A DNA stretch of 64,000 nucleotides from Heracleum sosnowskyi (Eukaryota; Streptophyta; Magnoliopsida; Apiales; Apiaceae). The stretch is taken from assembly GCA_030848705.1 (NCBI GenBank), contig CM061245.1, positions 40,862,711 through 40,926,710 on the forward strand, in the 5' to 3' direction. A program made the translations under genes and the position numbers. The notes under the pieces were generated by a model that searched no databases, was not told the DNA's origin, and worked only from the letters and a program-made list of their open reading frames with translations. This document shows, piece after piece, positions 1 to 10,894 of this stretch; the first letter of the stretch is position 1; each line of letters begins with the position of its first letter.

Positions 1-2
1 TC

Positions 3-176
3 GCTGCAAATTATCTCAACATCAAGAGCCTTCTCGACTTGACTTGTCAGACAGTTGCGGAAATGATCAAGGGGAGGTCGCCCGAGGAGATCAGGAAGAA
101 GTTTAACATCAAGAATGACTTCACCCCCGAGGAAGAGGAGGCGATTCGTAAGGAGAATGCTTGGGCCTTCGAATGA
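3..176 (+). CDS. SKP1-like protein, C-terminal end (5' part outside the window)
   Basis: Fifty-seven codons and a TGA encode the C-terminal end of a SKP1/ASK-type protein, the adaptor that links F-box proteins to cullin in SCF ubiquitin ligases. The motifs seen are AANYLNIKSLLDLTCQ, then a PEEIRKKFNIKNDF stretch, then FTPEEEEAIRKENAWAFE directly before the stop. These are the helices of the Skp1 family that contact F-box proteins, and ending at WAFE is typical. The reading frame is open from the first base, so the N-terminal part lies left of the window. I see no damage in the visible part. It could be the end of a functional gene or of a recent duplicate; a broken tandem copy lies at 2190-2321. 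The family assignment is confident, functionality is unknown. Confidence 0.88.
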   Translation, partial: AANYLNIKSLLDLTCQTVAEMIKGRSPEEIRKKFNIKNDFTPEEEEAIRKENAWAFE

Positions 177-579
177 ACCTACCCTGAGAAGACTCCCGAA
201 GCGTTAGTAGTCGCTTAAGATTTATGTTATTATCTTTTATTAGTATATCATGTATTTCGGATTTGGTTTTTAATCTGCCTAGCTAAGACATATGTTTGTG
301 TTTTCGTTTTGACAATATTGTTTTTTTTTGCTTTATTCTAATAAAATTACGGATTTTAGTTCATGATTTGGCTAAATAAGACATATATATGTTGGTGTTT
401 TTGCTATGACAATAACTTTGTTACATTATCTTACTATATGATTATATATATTATATGACAATATTGTTCTTTTGTTATGACAATTTTTTAATATCAAGTC
501 AAAAACAAAAAACAACAGACTGAACTGTTATAAGTCTGTTTGGAAAACTAGAGAGTTTGAGAAAGACAGACATATGATT
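177..579 (+). other. 3' flank of the SKP1-like gene with a possible poly(A) signal
   Basis: AT-rich, T-rich sequence after the stop codon, probably 3' UTR and downstream DNA. A canonical AATAAA hexamer is at 340-345. The word GACAAT recurs after short T-rich stretches at 310-485. Much of this segment has a diverged second copy after the broken SKP1 copy at 2322-2600, so the duplication reaches beyond the coding part. Nothing else was recognised. Confidence 0.4.
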
Positions 580-2189
580 TATATTACTTGAACCACATAC
601 ATTAGCTTTATATGCCACTGGAAACTCAGAATCCTGCTGCATACATGAATAATATAAATTTCAGTAAGGTGACAAGATGGATATAGAAAATCACTAGCTA
701 TGCACAGAGTTGGTGCTTCCATATATCTTTGCATCACCCTCTTAGTCGTAAGTGCGCCGACCTCACTGGGACAAGGTTCCACTCACCTTGATTGCAGAAA
801 ATTCATTGGTTATCTCTTTTTGCACCTTGCTCAGTGCATCCCCGAGAGTATATGCTGGTTTATCCTCACCCGAAGCTGCCCTGTACTAGGCACTCCAGTC
901 CAGACTTGGCAGGTTTCCCTTGAGAGGTTTTAAATCCTCTAGTTTGTTGTGAGGTGTGTTTTGTGAAGAAGTTAGTTTGTTTAGGGTGATCTCCATGGCC
1001 ATATGGCCGTTGACACGAGTTCATTGCAACTTCTAAAGGCACCTTTTCATAGCAACTTAGAATCCTTAAAGTGGCTCCCCACATCTGTATTGTCTGCATT
1101 TCTCATATATATTTCCCTGAAAAATGCTCTCTTTAATAATTTTCAAGAGGAACGTAGAAATTTGATCAAACTTATTTTGCCGGTGGTTAATACCACGGGT
1201 GAAAATGGAAGCTGGATGCAGAATTGTTCTTTGCTAGTTGTCAGATTGGAGAGTTGAGGTCAATAGTGGTTTACCCCCGACTCCAGCGGGGTTGAGCCTC
1301 TTGGAACAAGTAAACTTAGTTCTCTCTCTCTTGGGTCCTCTTTCATAAAACATGAACTTTCTTGTTCATTTAGCAATATACCCTGTTATGAATATTTTTT
1401 AGCACCGTTTACCATTAGTTACAATTGGACGTTTACAAAAATACCTGTTTACAAACTGCATTTCAACTATCTCAGGAAACTCTAATTTATAGTAGCCTGA
1501 CAAGGCAAATAGGATCTTCAGCTTTGCCGTTTTAAGTGACTCGGTGTTTCTTGGATGTATATGCTTCTGAATTGTCACACAAGTGAGCGCCAGTAGAATC
1601 ATTATGTGTTTATGAGACCCTTGCAACAACATAACAATCACGGCCAGGTTTATTGAAAGCTGTGACCTTGTTCTTGAAGAGGCCTTTCCTCCCTGTCATT
1701 TTTAGCAGCTTTTTCCTGGAAAATATCAACCTCAGCTTTTCCTAAACTTCCAGGAGCCTCTTGTATAGCCTTTGGTTAAACTGGTGTATCTGGTTTCCTT
1801 TTCATCACTCTGTATTGTGGACTGTTGCCACAAACATAATTTAAAGAAATATGTTATGCCTCCAAATCAGAAGATGGAGTTCAACTTAAATTACTGATTA
1901 GGATGTAACCGACCCTTCCAATCTGAATGCTGCCAAAGTTCGAGCTAAGCATGACTAAAAAGGTTAAAATTTTGCGGTAGATACACAACTCACGTTGAGT
2001 GTAATCTTGAGCTCGTTATCTTGCAAGTGTTTTCACATAAATGATTTATAACGGAAAGAGTAAAGCAAACTTTTCAGCAATACTTCATCCACATTGTAGA
2101 AACGTGAATATATATCTCCAAGCATGCAGATAGCATACAAGTTTAGAATTAGTAGGCTCTGACATACGCTTTAAGATCAATACGAAATT
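580..2189. other. Unidentified sequence between the two SKP1 copies; one exon-like stretch on the minus strand
   Basis: No intact gene was found. On the minus strand, 880 down to 787 reads AASGEDKPAYTLGDALSK followed by VQKEITNEFSAIK and ends at a perfect GTGAGT donor (786-781). A possible CAG acceptor lies just upstream at 883-881. The same frame continues upstream to about 1003 with one stop codon. Composition and splice signals resemble a decayed exon, but I do not recognise the protein. The rest (1010-2189) has only short open frames with no recognisable motif. Confidence 0.25.
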
Positions 2190-2321
2190 TGTCAGACAGT
2201 TGCGGATATGATCAAGGGGAAGACGCCCGAGGAGATCAGGAATTAGTTTAACATCAAGAATGACTTCACCCCCGAGGAAGAGGAGGCGATTCGTAAGGAG
2301 AATGCTTGGGTCTTCGAATGA
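2190..2321 (+). pseudogene. SKP1-like C-terminal fragment, tandem copy with premature stop
   Basis: Forty-four codons match the end of the gene at 3-176 almost base for base, starting at the CQTVADMIKG part and ending with the same FE-stop. A TAG at 2244-2246 replaces a lysine codon of the intact copy (AGGAATTAG against AGGAAGAAG), so this copy cannot encode the end. No similarity to the N-terminal part is visible upstream; the match starts abruptly after 2189. The downstream DNA is also duplicated (compare 177-270 with 2322-2420). This is a truncated tandem segmental duplicate rather than a processed copy, because non-coding flank is included. Confidence 0.88.
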
Positions 2322-3430
2322 ACCTACCTAAGAAGACTACTGAAGCCTGAAGCATTAGCAGTGGCTTAGGATTTATGTTATTATCTTTTATTAGCATATT
2401 ATGCATTTCGAATTCTGGTTTTTGCTATGACAATAATATTGTGTTTTTGCTAAGACAATTTTGTTTGTGTTTTTGCTACGACAATTTTGTTCTTTTGCTA
2501 TGACAATTTTGTTTGTGTTTTTGCTATAAAAATTTTGTTTTTTTTATTGTCACTTTTAAATATCAAGTAAAAAATGAAAAAACAACGGACTGAATTGTTA
2601 TACATCTGTTTTTTTTAAATATGATTTATATCAGGTAAAGCACATAAAATAGCTTTATATGCCACTGATTGTAGGTCACAATATCGATGAAAAGCCAAAA
2701 GCCTACTGCGTACATCGAATACATAATTACTAATCTTTTCATCTTAGTAAACTGAAATTCTCTCTGTGCCAGAATCTTTACGCTCTGTTTCGTTGAAGGG
2801 AATATAACAATTTGAGTAGTTTTTGCTAATTTAAAATTCAGAGCCAATTCTATTTTCACCAAGGCCAGTAGGCTGGCAAGCCTGTTTGATGAGTTTTTAC
2901 ATCAGTCAGCATTTTATTCATTTTTCAGATATGCAGCTTTAATGATGTTTATGATCTAGAATCATGCAACTTTTCACAGTTCGGATCAGTTACATGTGTA
3001 AATTCTGAAAGTTGAATATCACTTTGATTATGAATGTGTAATTTATGATTCCAGGTTTGTATTGCACCTATTCAAGAGAAACACTATCTGATAGTGGCAG
3101 GAGCAGAAGAGATCAATGCCTCCAGAAGCCGTTGACATCAAAAGGGAGATGTCCGACATCTAATATCCTCGTGAAGCCCTTATATTTAATGATGCTCGAA
3201 TTTATTTTTTCAACAAACTCCTCGGAACGAAAGAGATTCATGTCACTTTAAGTTAAAGTCAAAATTCGATTCAGATGATTGTTCTATAGTTTCTGCGAAG
3301 AGTAGTTAATTTTTGGTATTACGGATGAGGGATATAAGGAAGGAGACTTTGGAACAGGCTTTTCCACTCGATGGAAATAATTATCTGGCTCATCTGAGGG
3401 ACATCAAGAATGATGGAAATAATGAGTTGC
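2322..3430. other. Duplicated SKP1 3' flank followed by unidentified decayed gene-like sequence
   Basis: 2322-2600 is a diverged duplicate of the SKP1 3' flank, again with repeated TTTTGCTATGACAAT-like words. Further right, short open stretches on the plus strand look protein-like. After an intron-like CCAG end at 3054 the frame reads VCIAPIQEKHYLIVAGAEE. Near 3177-3249 another frame reads EALIFNDARIYFFNKLLG. At 3316-3441 a frame reads RKETLEQAFPLDGNNYLAHL. They are separated by stops and frame changes and resemble remains of an exon-rich gene. I do not recognise the family. Confidence 0.25.
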
Positions 3431-4505
3431 TCTTTAGTTAGAAAAAATACATCTATCAATTAAATTACAAAAATTACTCGTTACTTTGTAATGGTTGTTC
3501 TTCCGTGAAACACGCTTTCTTTTTTAAAATCAAAAATTCAAATTTAATAATTGAATATATACTTGTATTATATATTAATTTTTATGTTAACATAGAGTCA
3601 CTTTTTCGTTGAAAAAATACCTATATAAATTAACAATCCTATTTTACTTCCAATATAATTTTTATCTATATGTTTTTCCTATAATTCGAATTCTTCTCCT
3701 TTATAAATTCGCACACTTATTCTACTTCGAATAGAACTTTTAATTATATCTACAAAAACCTATTTTACTTCTAATAAAACTTTTAATTGTATGTATTTTT
3801 TATAAATTCGAACTCTTCTCCTATTCGAACTTCTAATTTTATGGCTTACCAATAAATTCGAACTATTCTCCTTTATAAATTCGAACACCTACTCTACTTC
3901 AAATAGAACTTTATTTATAGGGTCTGTTTGGCCACGGTCATTTATACATTATAAGTTGATAAGAGTTTATGAGAGGTGTTTGTGTACTCAGCTTATTTGA
4001 TAACTTATAACTTATAAATTGATAAGTTAATGTTAGAAATCACCAACATTTTACTTACCTTATCAACTTATTCTTTGATTTCTTTTATTTTCTAATATTT
4101 TATATTTATACATTTGTGTTTTTAAATATTTTTTTAATTTAAAATACAAGTGTTGAAATCATTGTATTGAAAAATTATTTTTTCAAATTTACTTTAACAA
4201 ATTTTTCACTAACTTATAAGTAAATTTATCCAAACACCCGTATAACTTATAAGAATTCATCAACTTATCACTTATACAACACTTACTCATTTTAAGCTAT
4301 AAATCAACTTTTTTGTGATACCTCAAACACGCACATGTCTTCTCTATAAATTCGAACTCTTCTCCTATATAACTTCGAATACCTATTCTACTTCTAATAG
4401 GCTAAAAAATATTTTTTGATTTATTAGTATTTAAAATTATAAACCTCTAGAAAAATTAGAAAAATAGATTGAAACAATCTTAGAGACGCCACCTCACTTC
4501 ACAAA
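3431..4505 (-). mobile_element. Degenerate Helitron body, minus strand, split by a MITE-like insertion
   Basis: The sequence consists of diverged units built on TATAAATTCGAAC, TTCTCCT and ATTCTACTTCNAATAGAAC, the same as in the better Helitron copy at 6113-7069 (for example 3445-3480 matches 6325-6362). The right side ends in a truncated version of the family's 5' module, GAGACGCCACCTCAC at 4482-4496. The normal continuation is missing and no CTAG end is visible on the left, so it is a broken copy. It is interrupted at 3920-4334. Confidence 0.5.
3920..4334. mobile_element. MITE-like non-autonomous DNA transposon
   Basis: About 415 bp that starts GGGTCTGTTTGGCC and ends CTCAAACACGCAC, giving imperfect inverted ends around TGTTTG. 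Inside are inverted repeats built on TATAAGTTGATAAG and CTTATCAACTTAT. There is no coding capacity. The insertion is supported by an empty site: flanks 3885-3919 and 4336-4430 are contiguous in the related Helitron copy at 6805-6900. A clear target duplication is not preserved, so the superfamily (hAT or PIF/Harbinger-like) is not decided. Confidence 0.6.
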
Positions 4506-5755
4506 ATCAAATTTTCGGTATCTCTTAAATATTTTTCAAAATTAACTAAACATAATCATACCAAAATCTCGTTCAACCTCTTTAATAAATAACGATAAAC
4601 ATATTAAAAATTTTAAGACACCTGGGATATGAATGTGAGATATAATAATATTTATTACTTATTTATTACTTATATATATAATGGGAATGTTCAACAACGT
4701 ACAGAAAATATGAAACATGTCTACCTATATCTATACTATTTTTTTTTGTTTTTTTTAAATATTAAAATTTTGGTTGGTTAGTCCCTATAATTTCTTGGTA
4801 TTTCGTATTTTTACCGAATTACACTTATTTATTTATAAAAAAAATTATTAACAAAATTAACTACTTATAACTAATTATCTTTTTAGCTAAAAATTTCAAA
4901 ACAAAATCCCCTATTTTTACAAAAATATTACGAACAATTATCTTTATCAACTAAACCGTGTTAGAGTTTCTATTTTTCCTTGCTAAAACCCTTATTTTTC
5001 CAAAATATCACGGGTAAACCCTTATTTATTTATTTTAAAATCTATTTTAATACTTTTAATTATTTAAAAATTAATAAAATCCCCTCATTTTTCAAAAATA
5101 TTACAGGCAACTATCTTTTTCAACTAAAACGTGTTATTTTTTTTCCTTACTAAAATTCATATTTTTACAAAAATATCACGGACAAATGCTTATATATTTA
5201 TTCTAAACCATTATAATGCTTTTAAATTTTTAATTTTTTACCTATTTTAATATACATTTTTTTTAACAAATTCAATTAAAAATATATTAAAACATAAATA
5301 ATACAATAATAAATATTATAAACAATTCGTATATGGCATCAAATATGTAGTCACCTGAGGAGAGCTGAAAATATGGGCTGACTACCTGTGTTGTGCCTTT
5401 GTGCCTGTGTCTCTTTGTTTGTTTGTTTTTTATTTGGGTCAGAAGATTACCTGTTTATTGAACTCTCTTCGGGGGCTAGTTGAGAAAAATAAAAATAAAT
5501 ATTAAAATAAATAAATTTTTTACAACTTAAAAGGAGAGATCTTTATTTACAAAAGAATGAAACTGGAACTAAACATGCGAACTTTTTCTTCTTCTTCCAA
5601 GCAAAAAACGAATATGTATCAATACAAATCAAAAAGTTAATATTAAAATTAGTAATCAACAACTGTCAAAATCTGAAACGTTTACCAACAACCTGCATGA
5701 GCATGAAAACAAAATATTACTTTTAAATATTATTTTTTGGCTTTATAACGGGAGT
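4506..5755. other. AT-rich spacer with degenerate ~200-bp repeats, no gene
   Basis: No coding signal. Between about 4900 and 5240 a degenerate unit recurs: ATTTTTNCAAAAATAT, then CACGGACAA-like words, then CAACTAAANCGTGTTA, about every 200 bp (near 4915, 5000, 5090 and 5165). It may belong to the surrounding Helitrons or to an older repeat. From 5340 to 5755 I see nothing recognisable. Confidence 0.35.
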
Positions 5756-6112
5756 ATGAGGCGCTTCCCACCTCCGGCTTATCTTTATTTTTATATTATA
5801 CAAATTTGCATTATATATAAATTGAAACTCTTCTTCTCTAAAATTTCGAACACCTATTCTACTTGTAGTATGTTATATCGTACAAACACATATTTTACTT
5901 TCGATCGAACTTTTAATTGTATCTATTTCATTTATATTTGAACTCTTCTCCTCTAGAATTTCGAACACATATTCTACTTCTAATATGCTAAAAAATATTT
6001 TTGATTTATTAGTATTTAAAATTGTAAACCTCTAGAAAAATTAGAAAAATAGATTGAGACGATTTTAGAGACGCCACCTCACCTCCCGCGTATCCTCCTT
6101 TATATATATATA
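5756..6112 (-). mobile_element. Helitron remnant, 5' module (minus strand)
   Basis: Read on the minus strand from 6112, it begins TATATATATAAAGGAGGATA, then CGGGAGGTGAGGTGGCGTCT, then the AGAAAAATTAGAAAAATAG-type segment in complement, then the AATAGAACTT/TTCGAAC units. This is the family's 5' module. The initial TC is lost because another Helitron's CTAG end (6113-6116) abuts it. No 3' end is recognised on the left. Confidence 0.5.
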
Positions 6113-7021
6113 CTAGTTGAAAAAGCCGCGCCTCGCGGCGGCGGTTTAAATCTCATCAATTAAATTACAAAAATTACTCGGTCCTCTCTAATAAGTCGTC
6201 CTTCCGTAAAATGCCTTTCCTTTTTAATATCAATATCTCAAATTTAATATATTGAATACTTGTGTTATATATTAATTATCAGGTTAACATACTCCTTTTT
6301 CTAATGAGTCGCTCTCTCGTTAGAAAAAATACATCTATCAATTAAATTACAAAAATTACTCGTTACTCCCTAATAGTCGTTCTCCCGTGAAATACGCTTT
6401 CCTTTTTTAGATTAAAATTTCAATTTTAATATATTGAATATATACTTGTCTTATAAATTAATTTTTATGTTAACATACTCCTTTCTAATGAGCCACTTTT
6501 TCGTTGAAAAAACACTTATATAAATTAACAATCCTATTTTACTTCCAATATAATTTTTAACTATATGTTTTTCTTATAATTCGAATTCTTCTACTTTATA
6601 AATTCGCACACTTATTCTACTTCGAATACAACTTTTAATTATATCTACAAACACATATTTTACTTCTAATAAAACTTTTAATTGTATGTATTTTTTATAA
6701 ATTCGAACTATTCTTCTCTATAAACTTGAACATCTATTCTACTTTTAATAGAACTTCTAATTTTATGGCTTACTTATAAATTCGAATTATTCTCCTTTAT
6801 AAATTCGAACACCTACTCTACTTCAAATAGAATTTAATTTATATGTCTTCTCTATAAATTCGAACTCTTCTCCTCTATAACTTCGAACACATATTCTACT
6901 TCTAATATGTTAAAGAATATTTTTTGATATATTAGTATTTAAAATTGTAAACCTCTAGAAAAATTAGAAAAATAGGTTGAGATGATCTTAGAGACGCCAC
7001 CTCACCTCCCGCGTATCCTCC

Positions 7022-7068
<47 letters not shown>

Positions 7069-7069
7069 A
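6113..7069 (-). mobile_element. Short non-autonomous Helitron (minus strand)
   Basis: On the minus strand it begins TCAATATA at 7069, passes through the 5' module (AAAGGAGGATACGCGGGAGG near 7025-7005), and ends with a GC-rich hairpin (GCCGCG at 6125-6130, CGCGGC at 6134-6139), a short A/T spacer and CTAG at 6113-6116 followed by T. TC start, subterminal hairpin and CTRR end are the defining Helitron features. At 957 bp it carries no Rep/helicase. The body is made of diverged TTCGAAC/AATAGAACTT units and an internal ~190-bp duplication (6150-6340 against 6320-6510). The base 5' of TC is T rather than the usual A, so the 5' boundary is a little less certain. Confidence 0.72.
7028..7067. repeat. 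(TA)n microsatellite
   Basis: An uninterrupted TA dinucleotide run of about 40 bp inside the 5' terminus of the minus-strand Helitron that starts at 7069. Confidence 0.9.
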
Positions 7070-7582
7070 ATCTGAAATTTAATATATTGAATATATACTT
7101 ATCTTATATATTAATTTTTATGTTACCATACTCCTTTTTAATGAGCCACTCTTTCTTTGAAAAAACACCTATATAACTTCACATATTCTACTTCAAATAG
7201 AACTTTTAGTTATGTATTACAAACATTTATTCTACTTCCAATAAAACTTTTAATTGCAAGTACTTTTTTATAACCGAACTCTTCTCCTCTATAAATTGAA
7301 ACACATATTCTACTTCAAATAGAACTTTGCAAGTACTTCTTTTATATTTGAACTATTCTCCTCTACAAATTCAAACACATATTCTACTTCAAATATAACT
7401 TTTAATTATATGTCTTCCCTATAAATTCGAACTCTTCTCCTCTATATATTCCAACACCTATTCTACTTCTAACATGTTAAAGGATATTTTTTGATTTATT
7501 AGTATATAAAATTCAAAAAATCTAGAAAATTAGAAAAATAGAATGAGACAATCTTAGAGGCGCCACTTAACCTCCCGCGTAA
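7070..7582 (-). mobile_element. Helitron fragment, minus strand, with 5' module at its right end
   Basis: The same degenerate TTCGAAC/ATTCTACTTC units as the neighbours. The right end at 7552-7580 carries the family's 5' module in complement (GAGGCGCCACTTAACCTCCC), directly followed at 7587 by the 3' hairpin of the next element. Probably the host copy into which the 6113-7069 element inserted. Confidence 0.45.
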
Positions 7583-9085
7583 GAAAGTCGCGCTTTGCGG
7601 CGGCATTTTAATTCTTTTTTAAAAAACTCTATTTATAAAATTATTCCTCCCTAATAAGCCGTCTTCCCGTTAAACACATTTTTCTTGTTAAGATCGAAAT
7701 CCAAATTTTATATATTAAATACTTGCCTTATATATTGATTTTATGTTAACATATACTTATGATGAGCCGCTCTCTCGTTGAAAAAAACACATATATAAAT
7801 TCATACTCCTATTTTATTTTCAATAAAACTTTTTAATTATATGATTTTCTTATAAATGCGAATTCTTCTACTCCATAAATTCGAAAACTAATTCTATTTC
7901 CGATAAAACTTTTAATTATATGTCTAACCTATAAATTTGAATTATTCTTATAAATTCGAACACCTATAATATTTCAAATAGTACTTTCGTTTATGTGTCT
8001 TCCCTGTAAATTCAAACTGTTCTCCTCCATAAATTCAAACGGCTTTTATACTTCTAATATGTTAAAGGATATTCTTTTAAATTGCAACAATTAGTTAGTC
8101 CACCCTAATAAGTCATCCTTCCCGTTAACACGCTTCCCTCGTTAAGATCGAAATCCCAATTTTAATATGACTTGTCTTATATATTAATTTTCATGTTAAC
8201 ATACTCCTTTCTAATGAGCTGCTCTCTCGTTGAAAAATAATTATATAAATTCGCACTCTTATTTTACTTTCAATAGAACTTTCAAATATGCAATAGAACT
8301 TTCTTTTATATGTATTTCTTATAAATTTGAACTCTTTAACTCAACAAATTCGAAAACTTATTCTACTTCCGATAGAAATAATTATATGTCTAACCTATAA
8401 ATTTGAACTATTCTCCTTTATAAACTCGAATACTTATTATACTTTAAATACACTTTTTATTTATATATCTTCTCTATATATATGTGAACTCTTCTGTTCT
8501 GTAAATTCGAACACCTATTCTTTATTGTAATATATTAAAGAATATTTTTTTATTTAATAATATTTAAAATCTTAAAACTCTTAAAAAATCAGAAAAATAA
8601 ATTTAGACTTGCCTACTTTTCAATAATCGATATAGTGCTAGTTGTACACGTACAACACATTCCAACTACATTCTGAATAGAAAATAGACAGGACTGGAAT
8701 TAAAATTACTGGATAATACAATCAAATAAGTATGTAAATTTACAAACACGAATATCAAACAATATAATTGATATGTCAATCTATTTTCTTATTCGCATAC
8801 TTCAAAGAATAGAACTTCTAATAAAACTTTTAATTACACGTCTTACTTATAAATTCAAAATATTTTTCTTGATAAATTTGAATACCTATTTTATTTTAAA
8901 TAATTTTTTTATTTATATATCATTTTTATAAATTCAAATTGTTCTCCTTTATAAATTCGAACTCTTATTGTATTTCAATATGTCAAAGGATATTTTTCTA
9001 TTTATTATTATTTAATATTTTAAAAATTAAAAAATAAGATTGAGATGATTTTTGAGTCGCCACCCAACATCTCGCGTGTTATAAA
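7583..9085 (-). mobile_element. Degenerate Helitron, minus strand
   Basis: The left end has a 3'-type GC-rich hairpin (GTCGCGC, TTT, GCGGCGGC at 7587-7604) that resembles the hairpin at 6125-6139; the CTAG is not preserved. The right end at 9050-9078 holds a decayed 5' module in complement (GAGTCGCCACCCAACATCTC). Inside are two diverged copies of a ~470-bp unit (7630-8080 and 8100-8560). No coding region was found; the short open frames are low-complexity A/T sequence. Confidence 0.5.
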
Positions 9086-9504
9086 TTCGAACTTTTATCC
9101 TTTATAAATCAATAAATTATAACGATAATAACGAAAACAAATTCAATAAATCTAAAAATAACGATAGTTGTTTTTCCATCAAAAACCACAATTTAACCAA
9201 TTATCAATTTAATGAATATTTATAAGATTAAACTATGAATCTATTTGGTTTCAAACATTTGTTATACATATTAATTAGTGTTTCAAACACTTTAAAAAAT
9301 AAATTATATATGATGAGACCGTGAAAAGGAAATATTGAACTACATTATGTATGATTGGAGGAAGAGGAAGAGAATAAAAGTTCAAGTTTTTCGCACTTTA
9401 GATCGGCTACGCGATCGAGAAAATTTAAACTTCACTTAATCACTTCTCTAATCTTCACAAAATCTTTTCTGAAAATTACAATAAAAAATTAATCGAAGAC
9501 ACAA
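9086..9504. other. AT-rich DNA flanking the plus-strand Helitron
   Basis: No gene or recognisable repeat. The last base, A at 9504, is the 5' flank of the Helitron that begins TC at 9505. Confidence 0.4.
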
Positions 9505-9664
9505 TCAATATACTTATATAAAGGTATATAAAGGAGAAGACGGAGGCGGTGAGGTGGCGCCTCTAGAATCGCTCCGTTCTATTTTTCTAATTTTCTCAAT
9601 TTTTCACAATTTTTAATTTTAATAATTACAACTTCCTTTATTATTTTCGATTTTGTAGGAAGCA

Positions 9665-10745
9665 AATTGAAAATTACACTTTTATTATTTTCAAACTTGA
9701 TAGAACTTTCTTTTATTATTTTCAAACTTGATAGAACTTTCTTTGATTTAAAAAATTACAACTTCCTTATTATTTTCGAATTTGTAGGACTTGATAGAAC
9801 TTTCTTTGATTTAGAAAATTACAAATTCCTTAGTATTTTCGAATTTGTAGGCTTGATAGAACTTTCTTTTATTATTTTAAAATTTGATAGAACTTTCTTT
9901 GATTTAGAAAACTACAACTTCCTTATTATTTTCGAATTTGTAGGAGTTGATAGAACTTTCTTTGATTTAGAAAATTTCTTTGATTTAGAAAATTACAACT
10001 TCCTTATTATTTTCGAATTTGTAGGAACTTCCTTATTATTTTCGAATTTGTAGGAGTTGATAAAACTTTCTTTGATTTAGAAAATTTCTTTGATTTAGAA
10101 AATTACAACTTCCTTATTATTTTCGAATTTGTAGGACTTGATAGAACTTTCTTTGATTTAGAAAATTACAACTTCCTTATTATTTTCGAATTTGTAGGCT
10201 TGATAGAACTTTATTTTATTATTTTCAAACTTGATAGAACTTTCTTTGATTTAGAAAATTACAACTTCCTTATTATTTTCGAATTTGTAGGTTTGATAGA
10301 ACTTTTTTAATTATTTTCAAACTTGATAGAACTTTCTTTGATTTAGAAAATTACAACTTCCTTATAATTTTCGAATTTGTAGGACTTGGTAGAACTTTCT
10401 TTTATTTAGAAAATTACAACTTCCTTATTATTTTCGAATTTGTAGGCTATTATGTTAATAATTGCAATTTTCTTTTTTATTATTTTCAATCTTAATAGAA
10501 CTTTTTTTTATTATTTTCAAACTTGATATAACTTTTTTTGATTTAGAAAATTACAACTTCCTTATTATTTTTGAATTTTTAGGATATTATGTTAATAATT
10601 GTAATTCTCTTTTTTTATTATTTTCAATCTTGATAGAACTTTCTTTTATTATTTTCAAACTTGATAAAACTTTCTTTTATTATTTTCAAACTTGATAGAA
10701 CTTTCTTTTATTATTTTCAAACTTTATAGAACTTTTCTTTTATAA
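9665..10745 (+). repeat. Minisatellite of ~60-bp units inside the Helitron
   Basis: About fifteen imperfect units built from TTGATAGAACTTTCTTTGAT, then TTAGAAAATTACAACTTCC, then TTATTATTTTCGAATTTGTA. They alternate with a shorter variant, TTTTATTATTTTCAAAC. The order is irregular, suggesting repeated unequal exchange or replication slippage. Open frames across it (9667-10053, 10462-10695) are by-products of a unit length divisible by three and lack coding character. Confidence 0.88.
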
Positions 10746-10894
10746 TACTTCTTGACTTTTAAACATAATGGATTTCCATGTTATTCACCTTACAAACACC
10801 TATAAATTAAAGGTCATTCATAACAAAAAATCTACACCGAAATTTTTTTACATAGCTTCAAATTTTTACAACCATATTTACAATCAATACAACT

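Noticed and set aside
1003..1257. 84-codon plus-strand frame downstream of the SKP1 end
   Set aside because: No motif recognised; it partly overlaps the exon-like minus-strand stretch and has no start context or homologous copy in the second duplicate.
5756..8530. Short plus-strand frames in the Helitron array
   Set aside because: Tyr/Phe/Ile-rich low-complexity translations of degenerate TTCGAAC / ATTCTACTTC repeats.
3650..9000. Regularly recurring TATAAATTCGAAC units considered as a CRISPR-like array
   Set aside because: Units are diverged, unevenly spaced and lie inside eukaryotic Helitrons; no constant repeat with unique spacers and no cas genes.
9667..10695. Open frames of 128 and 77 codons in the Helitron
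   Set aside because: They run through ~60-bp tandem repeats whose unit length is close to a multiple of three; the predicted peptides are repeats of Phe/Leu/Ile-rich words with no coding character.
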